Assembly (NCBI RefSeq): GCF_963678635.1
Contig: NC_087066.1
Coordinates: 8,461,954 to 8,525,953, forward strand
DNA: 64,000 nt
Reading direction: 5' to 3'
Source: Symsagittifera roscoffensis
Lineage: Eukaryota > Xenacoelomorpha > Acoela > Convolutidae
Shown: positions 27,501-39,500 of the stretch, piece by piece
Position numbering within the stretch: the first letter of the stretch is position 1
Layout of the letters: each line of letters opens with the position of its first letter
Program-made: the position numbers and the translations under genes
Notes under the pieces: model-generated
The model's database searches: none
Told to the model about the DNA's origin: nothing
What the model saw: only the letters and a program-made list of their open reading frames with translations

Positions 27501-30500
27501 AGATCGAATCAAGAACGAACAGAAAAAATAGGATATGCCGATTGAAGTGAACAAAAAACCCACTCAGAGTGAGAAAACGACAAAAGGTAGCTCTAAAAAC
27601 GTGAAAGAAAGAAAAGAGGTAAATGAAACCCCAAATCACAACTAAAAGTGTTTTATTATAGAGCCACAATTACTTTATTCGAGATTCAGAAAAAAAACAC
27701 CCTAAGCCATAGTTCCTCCCCACCATTTGTAGTATGAATTTGGAATCGAATTGTTAATCAAAATGCAAACATTATCAAAATATGCTTTGCCAGTTCTGTT
27801 GGGAGCCCGAGGCCTCATAAGATGAGTCCTATGAACAAATGTTCTCACGGGGAAAGTCTAGAATGGAGGTTTGATTACGGTAACAAAACTATTTGATAAA
27901 GTTGAACAAACAAAACTACAAAATTGACATAAATCATCGCAATCATACTTTTTGCAGCCAAAAGCTCCGTGCTGCCAACCGCCAGCTGCGTTTGAAAAAT
28001 ATGCTTTTGCTATACGGCTCTCCGCGTTGCTTAGACAAAATCAGTTTAGACTAAAGATAAAATCTAGACAAAAATTAGACTAAAATCAGAAAAGATTTTT
28101 CCATACCCTGTGGGACAATCTGTACTTTGTCAGCAAGTAACGGAGTCAGTTGATCTGGATTCAATTCGATTTCACGTTTTATTTTCCAACACTTTGTGGA
28201 AAAAACTTTTTCTCAAATATTTTTTAAATAAAAAATTGGGTTAGAACTCAGCGAATCCTCAAATTTAGTTTTTAATTCACAAAAAATACTTACGAAAAAA
28301 GCTTACTGAAAGAACGACGATTTTGCAACAAAAATAAAAGTTGAGACCATGCTTTTTTATTTCCGAATTCAAACGATGACCTCGCAAAGAGCTTTGACAT
28401 CAGATAAGGTAATTTGGTCCCCTAATTTTCATACTCTTTTCTAAGAAAGAACTCCATATAGAATTATTCGATCAAAGTTTTTATTTTTAACTTTTCAAAT
28501 GGCAAATAAGCCTTCAAAATGGAAGAATTGAGACCTAAATTGGGAAACAGCAGTACAAAAAACCATCAATTTAAATGCAAATGTTCACTCAAACGACTTT
28601 TTGATCCCTCCCTCAAAATCCGTCCTCATTTTCAAGGGCTTATTTTCCAGCGGATACTGTAACAAGCGTGATCAATTCTATAATCCGGGGGGAGGATGCT
28701 AGATGTCATGGATACTGTCAATTATTTCGAGATTAAGCCTGTTTAATCTGATTAACTTCGAGATTATTATGATTCTGGTCAAAGTCACAAATTATCACGA
28801 GGCATCTTACAGACAATGTGAACTAGATTCAAGAACTGGATTCTGTTAATATAATTAAACTGTTTAGCATGCACAAGATTGGCCCCAACCGAGTAACCCT
28901 CTATTTTAAATATTGGAAGTGCGAGGTAAAAAAAATGAGCGATACTCATTAAACAAAAAAATACTTTAACTATTTAAGGTATTTTTAAAACCGCTCATCA
29001 GAAAAAACGCTTGAATAAAATCCTTTACGCTCCTTAGTCCGCTCCAATTTGGGGTCGCATTTTTCCCAATTGATATGGATGATATATGCTTGAATGATCC
29101 ATTTATTTTATAACCCCCTGAATACCAATTAGAAAGGACGATCAACGCTTCAAGGACATAGCTTTAATTAGTCATGGATGAGACAAAAAGATAAGCTTGA
29201 AGGCCAATGCAGGTTCTCATGATCCCCATAAAATTTAGATAATTGATGCACCTTCCGTATTAAAAAAAAACATTTTAAAATGTCGCAAATTTTTTCAACT
29301 AAATTATTCAAAGTTGTCATAAGGTAAAAATTAGTGTACGAACTTTAAACTGATGATTATAATTAAATCTATTCAAGTTTTCAGAAAACAAAATTTTATC
29401 ATCAAAAAAATTGTATATAACATAAATTTAGCCAATTTGTACGAATTGTCTGAATTCGATTTAATGAACAGAAAAACTCATTTCGACAGTTACTGGCTTC
29501 GTTTATTATATGTTCTAATTGATTAAAGAAGTCATTATACCATAGGTGCGAAGAGATTAATTAACTAATAATGAAGCTGTTAATATTCTGGGAGAAATAT
29601 ATTAAGGAGAATTTATTATCTTGGTAGTGATTGATTTAGGACTGTCGAAATTGGTTATCAAAAAGATGAATACAAATTTTACCTCTAATTCTAATCTCTG
29701 AACTTTAAAGTTCAAGCATACGACTTCTTCTACTAAAGGATCGACTTTAACTTCCTTCTGAAAAAAGTCTAATCTATAGTTTGTAACAAAATTATTGGTT
29801 AGAGTCTTAAATCTTTGAAATAAATCAAAAAGTTTCTTTAATACGGAATTTTTATTTAAAGATTTGCGTTTGCTTTTTCTCGATTAATGCTTTAGTATTG
29901 CTCTGCAAAAAAACGTCCGACATGTTTTGAAGGAAGTGTTTTGGAAATGTAGCCTTCAAATTGGTCGAAAATGGACATCACTGAAGAGAAGACTGAAATT
30001 GTGTTGAAATTGATGACGAGTTTGAAACGAAGTCTCAAGGCCAGAATTATTTCAAAAGCCTAAAACAATTTCCAATGAATTAGTGATAAACTACAATGTT
30101 GATATAAATTATTCGATCTAACGAATAAAATTGGAAATGTGCGGTGACATTAGAAAAAACTAGAATTGCGATGACACTAAAAAAGAAGGATGTGAACAAA
30201 TATTGCTCAGAATTTAACAGAAACTTATCGTTTGTTTATTTTCATAATATGGGTCAAAATTTTACCAAATTATATGAGTTCTTTATGAGGCCCCAACAAT
30301 GTTTAAGAGGGGTAAATTTACCCAGTTTTTGTATAAATAAATTATTTTTGTTCGCTAGCCAAAAAATAGACCCCCCCTAAATCCACTTCTGCTCGCCTCA
30401 ACCATCCCAGCCCCCCAAACCGTTTAGGGAGGGATGTTAACTTGATTCTGAGTTCGAACTTCGGCCAATCAGAACTGAGCATTTTACAAAGAGCGCTTAG

Positions 30501-33500
30501 CACACCTAATTTGAAATGAACGCTGTGATAGAGGATCTTAACCTGGTCCATTGGGATGGGGGGAGGATGTTAACTTGATTCTATTAATTGTCTGCTTTAT
30601 GGCCTATCTACTTTTTGCTACGCAAACGAAAAAAATTCTTAATTTGCAAATATAACTTTCTCAAACCGTCGACGCAGACGGGTGCCGGACATCAAACCGA
30701 CGGGACATCAAGACGAATCGTAAAATTAGGACTTCAAACCAAAAAATTCTCATTAAGTCATAAAGTAAGCTTAATTAGCAAAAAGTTTTGAAAAATTTCT
30801 CAATTGCATGATTTTTCTTCAATAGGTATTGGCGTTTTCATAAAATTAAGCCTCCGATTGTATTTGGGAACGTTGGACTCTTTTCCACTCCCCCTATCCC
30901 CATTTGAATTTCAGCTTTGAAATACTAACTTTACGTTGTCAAAATGTAATAAAACTTTGCATGGTGAATAAACTAAATATTGTGAACATAGCCAACTGAC
31001 AGTTGGAAAAAAGAAATGAACGCAAGAAAACTGGAAAAATTCTACTGTTTTTTTGAAAAACCTTCAACGTCTGAATTTCGAATAAAAAAATTAGATGGCC
31101 TTCAAGCTCTTTGAATTCGTAGTAGAACAATTTGTGATGGACACTTTTGTGTTAAAATTAACCCAATTCGAGAAAACTGGATCAATGGGTAAACTTTCTA
31201 TTTTGCGTGGAAGTCTGAAATGAATACCATTTTCGAAACTAGAAGTCGATCGCGTTTTTCGTGACCTTTTACAATTTTTCTGTTCGATAACGAAGTTTGC
31301 CTTTCTTCTAACAAATGAAATGAACTGAGCTTACAAAATATCAAAAATCGTACCGCGAAAAATTGAATTTGAGCCTAAACAAAATTTAAAAATTTTCCTG
31401 AAAAAAAACTAAGAAAAACAACATACATAAAAGATATACGTTCAATAACTCTAAAAAAATGTGCTTGAAATATTGAAACATGAATTTTTTTAAAAACAAT
31501 GTTTGAAAATTTTGTGCAAATTTTAGAAGTTTTTCCTCTTCTAACACTTCGTTCAGCACGAATGATTTACAATTATATACAAACTGCTCATAGATTGACC
31601 CAGTACTTTTGGCGTTATTTTTTGATTGAGTAAAAGGTATCAAAACGGTTCCATTTTTTTTTCGCATCATTTTTGTCTAATGTCAAATCATTTTGAAAAT
31701 GACGCGCTTAAAGTTTCCAAACTTGTTCGTTTTGTCTGATTAAACTAAACCAGCACTGTAGTACTTGAGCATTGATGTCTTCGGAAGGTATCGAAATTGG
31801 TAACATTAAAATTGCTTCATCAGAAATATCGCTTCCGATTACCATAAACTGAACCTTCTTTTCGATATATAATAATTATCCTTTTTTCTTTAGATGATGA
31901 AATGAAATAAAATTGCCAAAAACTGATACACTGAACGAAATATCATAGAAAGACATCAAGAAAACAAAGTAATTTTTTTAAATTAACTGGGAAATCTGAA
32001 AATTATTTTCCAATTTCAAAACTGAAGGTGATCACGTTTTTTATGACCTTAACACTTTTCCTATTCGATAGTGGAGTTAGCCTTCCTTTTAACAAAGGAA
32101 ATCAAGTGAGTTAGCCTTCCTTTTAACAAAGGAAATCAAGTGAAGAAAAGAATAATAAGTCAAACCACAAATAATCAAATTTGAGCGTGAAAAATTTGTA
32201 ATAAAGACTTTTTCTGAACAAAAAACAATTAATTACAAAAAAACTAATATGTAAAAGTCTTCACTACGTTCATGGCTTCTTAGTCGGATACGAAGGAACT
32301 AGATCTAACTAATCGTAACGTCGCTGCTGGCGAAACAATCGATTGAACTTATGATAATTGATTTCAAATCACCACAACTGAGGAGGCCATCATAATAATC
32401 ATTTTCTAAATTCCCAACTTTCTCTCTATCATTCTTCAAGTAATTTCTGTTAAGTTCTCTTTTTAAACGTCGCATAGAATTTCCAACCGGCTCGTTCAGA
32501 ACTGTCACAGAACTGCGTGTAATAAAAAGTTCAGACGCTCTAACCGGACCGGAACTCCAGGTCATTCTCTTTTCATTTCCGTAACTGTTACGTGACCTGT
32601 TACATAACTGCAAATCGCTCCTATCATCAGCATCTTCGGAATCAGATGAAGAGGAAAAATGTTCATTAGAACCAAAACTTTCATCTGATGTTCTTCGTCT
32701 TGGTACGGTTCTTGCACAGTGAAACCTTTTCATGAAACTTCGGTTTGGTCCAAAGTGCACCTCTTTAAGTAATCGACTCATTTCAATCCAGTTCAGTGGA
32801 TTATAGTTCTGATGGTGCCATTGATGGTCCACATATTCAGGTTCCTCTCGTGAAACGTCGATTGTGTCACGCGGATGTTCCGATATTTCACTAACAGCAG
32901 AATCAGGCAATTCCGAGTGCTCTATCTCCATTTTCAGAAAGATAAGATCAACAAATATAGTAAAAAACGATTAAAATTTATAACAACTATGCAAGTTTTG
33001 TATATGGGTTTGAAGTGCCCAACAGATGTAAGGAAAATCGTGGCCTGCTCAGTTTAAAAATTTTCAATCGATTTCAGTTTTTCAATGACGTCATCAATAA
33101 CACGTTACAAAACTGATAGATACACTTGTTAGTTACTTTGATGACAGGATATATAAATTTTGTATACATATACTCGACACTTCAGAACTCAGTGAAGCCT
33201 GTCAAATTAGAACAAGACTGAAAACTTTGCTTGTCAAAAAACCAAATGACTCAACTAACTTCGGTCGACCAAATATACTGATGTGGTTAGTCCAAAACTT
33301 GAACCGCAATTACTAGCACTGATTGAAAGAACCTCACGTCAAATGGCACTCAGATATATATTGTTTTATTACTTCAGTGACAACTGAAAACAATACGAGG
33401 TTTGGCGTCCAAGTATCGATCCAGGTATGTTTTAGCTTTGCTGTTTGAGTTAAGTGACTAACAAGCCATTCATTATTACCAGTTTGAAATAAAGCTTTGC

Positions 33501-36500
33501 ACGTCAGATCGGGCTCTCATAAGCGAGTACAATAAAAGACAAGTTTATGAGTGTTTGAAAATCTCACTGAAAAAAAAAACGTGACATTTTGAGGTGTTTA
33601 TTACTGTTTATCTTTAACTCTTGAAAAAAAACAGGCGTTGTCAACGTAATTGAACGCGTTTTTGTAGTTCGTTACGTCGCCATTATCTTCGATCTTGGGC
33701 GAAAAGAAAAATTTGACCCATTCTAATATTTCAAACAACACATTTTAGCATTCTCAGAAATAATGATAACAAAACTGATACTAGCAGCGATGACTTACTT
33801 GTTGGTTGTTTTTAGCCTGACTAGTTCTTCCTTGCAGCTGAGCTCCAACCAATTGGTCCAAGTTCGAAACACCACCACTGAAACAAACGTGAAAAGACTT
33901 AATTCATTTTTGTCAACATAACGGATCTTGTTAACTACCCCCCGTTTTTGGAAAAGGGGCAGAATTCGTTGCAATGCTAAGAGAAATTCGAATACGCTTA
34001 CTTCTTAAATTTTTTCTTAATAGGAGAAAGATTCGTTACAAGGTGCCATAGCCCCCCGTATGGTACCTTGTAACGAATCTTTCTCCTATTAAGAAAGAAT
34101 TTAAGAGGCAAGCGTATTCGTTACAAGGTGCCATAGCCAGGGGCGGATTTAGGGGGGGGGGGGGGCGGACGCCCCCTCCTCAGGGATTCGACCCCCTGCC
34201 GACCCAAAGGGTCCCCCCTTTGATACTTTTTCAGAAATCCAGTTTTGGCCGACCGACCCTAAAATTTTTCTAAAGGCGCCTTCGGCGCCAATATATACTA
34301 ACTTTCCAGATTCAAAAAAATTCCATAAACACCGAATGCGTAATTGAGATTCTTGTTTAAATTAGTTTTTATTTTAGTTATCCCCTAAGTGTGTCATTTG
34401 GTGCCTCTTAGTTTAATTCTTATAAAACTTTTGAAACACCATAAGAAACCTCAATTTTGAAAACTTGAGCATTCATATTCAGCTGGAGGCCGCAACCGCA
34501 ACTGCTGGTGGCAACCTGACATCACCCAAACAAAGGGTCGACAATTTCAAGTTCTGAGAGGTAATTTTTTGAAATTTTACACTTGAAAAGTTCTGAAAAA
34601 ACATATAACGTCATAACTAGGAAAGTAAAAGGCGTTAAGCAGCAATACTTTGGGTCCAGATACAAATTTCTTGAGAGTACCTCGACAGCACTTCACCATA
34701 GTGTTAAGAGTTTCAAACTTGGTGAAATAAACACTGAATTCGGACTGGAAAAATGAAAAAAAAATCCTCAAGCCTTTCAATAGACGATATAGTTTTATAG
34801 TGAAAAAAATTCTTTCGATTAACATACACAAATATTACATAGAATAACCTTAAACATGACGAAATAATGAAGCCCGCAATCAGCACAGAGTCGAAGCGGA
34901 GATTGGCATCACGTGCGGATAGAACACTAACAAAAAATAAGCAGTAAAAAACGTTGAAAAAAAACTAGGTCTACCAAAATAAGTTTTCATATGTCACGAT
35001 AGAAGTTCATTATAGGCCAATATGCCACAAATATGAATATTAAAAACAGCCAACAGAGAGTTTGAAAAAAGTCGAGAATCAAGGAAACATTAAAATATAC
35101 CAACTTGTTTTTTGAAAACTTGCGAACTTCAAAGAAAAAACCTATGGCCTTGAAAGCTCTTCGAATGTCAACAATCTGTTTGACAATTTTTTGATAAATA
35201 TAACTTGAGAAAACTGGGTCAACAGGTAAAAAAATTTTTTCACAGAGAAAACTGATAATCCATTTTTGAAATTAAGCGTCGATCACATTTGTCAAGATCT
35301 GGCAAAAAAGCAAAAAATAAAGGGCAAAAATCGAAATTCAGCGTGAATACATTCAGAGTGAAAAAAAAATCACCAAGACCTATGAAAGAGTATCCACTAG
35401 GTTCATGACTACTAATTAGCATCGGATCAAAAATTGCGAAGAGGAACCTGAGCCGACAATCTTTGAGCAAACACAAAATGGAAGTTTCAATTCACTCTTG
35501 AAGCTACAATGAATGCATTTGCAAAAACACAAAATTTCCCAACAGCACAAGAAAATTTTATAATGTGGAGCCGAAACAAAAAAAAATGTGGAAAAAATTA
35601 AGAAGTTTCAAGTTCCTCAGGAAAATAGATTGAACAAGAACAAATTGCACTTGCAACTACAATGAAAGTTGCTAACAGCACAAGCAAATCCGTGATGATG
35701 CCACTAAGCCGACAAAACTTGTGCAGACCAACAAAAGTCCGAACATTTAGCTTTTAACGGAAAAAACAAAATTGTACACTTTCTGAAAAAAGCAAGGTCC
35801 TACTGGAACTCGCAGCTGACATTATGATGCACAAGCAGCGGCGTTACCTCTAGGCCAATGGGAACGAACCTGGAATTTGCTAAGCTTCAAAAAAGAAAAG
35901 CAAGAAAGAAAAGCAAGCAAGATTTGTAAGAAACTTTGTTAAGGGGAAAAAAGGCCGTGACGTGGCCACCAACTTGACAAAAAAAGCAGACAAAGATAGC
36001 ACAAAAAGATTTATGGAAGCGGAAAGTTCACGCTTTTAAAAATAGGGCTCCTGGCGAGAGAGAAACACCAACATTACTATCCAACGAACTCAACGCAAAA
36101 AAAATTGTAGAAGATCAGAAATTGAAAAGCTAGCCAGCATACAGCTAGAATAGTGTCAATGAACGTAAGGACAAAGGGAAAAAATACTAATTTGTTTTGA
36201 AAAAAATCTCAACTTTCGAATCTCAAACAAAAAACAGATAGCCTTCAAGTTCTTCTAATTTCTAGAATTATTTAGGTTGATTTTTTTTGACAAAATTAAC
36301 CCAAGTTGAGACAACTGGATCAATAGGTAATTGTTTTATTTCTCTGGGAAATCTATAAATTAATATCGACTTTCGAAAGTCGTTCAAGTTTTTCGTAAAT
36401 TTTACTTTTTTGATGTTCCGATAGTAAAGTTTGCATTTCTTTTAACAAATGAAATGAATTGCAACTTCCTCAACCGTAAAAATCGATTTGAGCATGATCA

Positions 36501-39500
36501 AATTTTGGGACTTTTTTCCCCGAAAAAAAAAACAAAAAATCATCACGACCTTTATGTGCCTTCACTGCGTTCATTGACGCTTAATAATCAACTCCTGAGC
36601 GAAATTTTTTTTTTGCATTAAGTTTATGACACAGCTTAAACTACTATTGGTACGACGTTCAGTAAGACTAATAAATAGTGAGACAAAAAATAATTGAAGC
36701 GATTTTTGAATATCTGTTTAATAAGTCTCCACGAAAATCTGTTTAGCTCCATGAAAACTCGATCAGTTATAGTAAATGTTCCTTTCTCTGAAATGAAATT
36801 CGAAAATTCTCAAGAAAAAACCGACTTTAGCCTTAATAGTAGGTCCTATCAATCTTCATTTTTTAAAGTTTGACTTCTCGAAAGGCGGAGTCGACTGCTA
36901 AGAAGCTGAGAAGGTATATCCGTGAAATGTTATTTAAGACCTTTAACAGGAGATCAGTCTCCATTTCAAGGTATAGAGTAGTACTTTAAGCGATTAGGGT
37001 TACTTTTCACTTATTCAGCCAAAAATTTGTAAAATTTTGATTTCAGACTGCAACATAAAAATACCCCGAGCAGCGAGAAATACAACACTGGATCTGCAAA
37101 TAGTTCCCCAATAATTATGATACAAACAACCTTTGTCTCAATAAAGGCACGGCCATGCGCATTGTGATAACATACGATACCGCGAATTTAAGATAACTGC
37201 AAATTAAAACGAATATCACGAACAATTTTTGTTTGACATATTTTCGATTAAAATGACCCAATTTGAGAAAACTGGATCAAGAAGTAATTTTGACTACACT
37301 TTCGAAACTACAGGTCGTCCACTCTTTTGTGAAAGTTACCCTTTTGCTGTTCGATAGTGCAGTTTGCAATCCTTTTGACAAAGAAAATGAATTGAACTTC
37401 AGCAACAGTGAAATATCAAAATTGAGTGTGAAAAAAATTACAGACTTTTCCGAAAAAAAAACAAATAGACCCAGCAGACAATTGGTGTAGTGTCAATGAA
37501 CACAAGGAAACAAAAAATACTCGAAAAATTTAATGAGGTATCGCAACATTTCAAAATCATTTCAGTTGGTTTCCGGATTCTAAACAAAAAAATAACAACA
37601 GTGCCCTCGATTTCGAGAAAAACTGGACAGAATGTTTTGTTATTCGTACTCATATTAAGCCTCAAATTCATACTCAAAACTTTCTCTTCATAATGGTGAT
37701 TGAAGAGCTTATTTAATGTAATCTTCTAGTTCATCGACTTTATTATTGACTTCGAAAAAATCACAATAACATTTTATTTGACAAATTGATTTTTTTCTGA
37801 TGGTTTTTCTTCTGATGTTTTTTCTTCTGATAGTCGCTGTTTACAGCGGTTGAATTTCAAGTTTGAATCGAATTAAGAAAAAATGGGGAAAAGGATGTTT
37901 ATATCCCAATTTCATAATGGTTGTTGTTTTTTGGAGAACTCGATTCGGCAACCTATGTTATCTGAAACGGAGCTATTTTTTCTGCTCAGCATTTACTTAT
38001 GTTCTATATTTTCGAAGAGATGTCTGAGCTCGGGTGTTTTTTATTCCGACAGAATTCGACTTTTTTGAACTAGCCACTTTTTAATGGAATTTTTTATACC
38101 ATCTTCATTCAATAAGCGGTGTATAAAAATATTAGTTAACACAGAAGCCAAGCTTCGTTACGCAAAAACTAGCGAGAATACGAAAAAAGCAGCTCTAGAA
38201 AATACAATAAGAAAAATAGACAAAAGCCTGAAATTAATAAAAATTCGTCGAGGTCTAGGATTTGATCTGCGACCTAGTGCAATCAAGAGATTTTGAGTCT
38301 CACACACTAACCACTCAGCCACACACGCTGCTGATCCACTGTCAAACATTAATTACGAATAAAGCACTCGCATATGCTAATTAATTGCTAATGCCATTCA
38401 GCAAAAAAGGCACCAATTACAAGTAGACACAATTTTGCGAAACTTAACTTTCCGAGAAATTCGGACTTTAACAAACTGAAGGCATCCACACTAACTTTGC
38501 ATGTAATAAATCGGAAAGCATAAAACCACATTATGTATAAATTATGCATTTCAATTAAGTACGAGATATTATGATTTAGAAAAATTCTGAAACGAGTTTT
38601 TATGATTGTTATGTTGTTTCAACCAAATAGCTTTTTTTGGTTCAATTGATGAATTCAAAATGCATCAACTGTGTTAATTTATTACTATTCGAATGTCAAA
38701 GCACATGCTATCAGAAAGATGTCAAGATGCCCCAAAAGTGACACCAAAAGTTGCTACTAAGCTTAGAAAAAAAAGAAGGTTCGTAATAAAACGCTAAGCT
38801 GACACTTGTGTAACAATGTGAAAAAATAAATAAATACTTTTTATTTGAAGTACAAAATAATTATTGAAAATTGAAATGCAGAGCATTTTTTTTGCTGCTC
38901 AAAGAAAAAATATTTCTGCCAAATTTCAAATGACGATGTAATCGGCTGAGCTACCGTCCAGAATATACGATTGTAATAGAGAAACATTTGACCTTCAAAA
39001 TTTATCTTTTTTTCGTCTGTCTGTAAGGGAAAACCCTCTTTCTGCAGTGTTTGAGATTCCCAGCACCTCTTCCAAGCCAAAATAGTTTACGCAGAGTCAA
39101 TGACAACCAAATTAAAAGAAAACTAATGCGCGCGAAATGTCCATTAACGCATGCCCATAGGCGGCTAATTAATCTATCTTAGAAATCATCCCAAATTGAA
39201 CTTAAGTACAATACTTGATTTAAACATATCATTGAAAGACTCAAAATAAAACTATTTGTGCTTAAATTGAGTGTGGGGGAAAAAATCTTTTATCTTCTGT
39301 TGACATTATATCATCTTTAGCCAAAAAAAATCAGACATACCAAAAAATCGGACCTACAGAGCACGCGTTAATAGTCTGTTTATCTTTACGTCGTACATTC
39401 ATGCTCTCATTTTTCATTTTCTTTTTTGCATTTCAATACTTGAATGAAGGCTAAGCTCGATAGGCACCTAACTGGCTCACTTTGGCGTTCTTCTAAGATG

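Larger units (their letters stand above)
22922..33798 (-). other. Intron 12, with a nested gene
   Basis: The longest intron here. It holds the hAT MITE, R1 copies, the U unit and the nested 208-codon gene. Long stretches (23.5-26.0, 26.4-30.1 kb) are AT-rich with no recognised gene. Fragments of the gaggcgaagcggagcttcgc module appear near 27.05 kb and an (AT)n at about 27469-27480. Confidence 0.6.

Noticed and set aside
32305-32931. Nested ORF as an extra exon of the host gene
   Set aside because: It begins with ATG and ends with a stop, has no acceptor AG close upstream, and exons 12 and 13 already join in phase.
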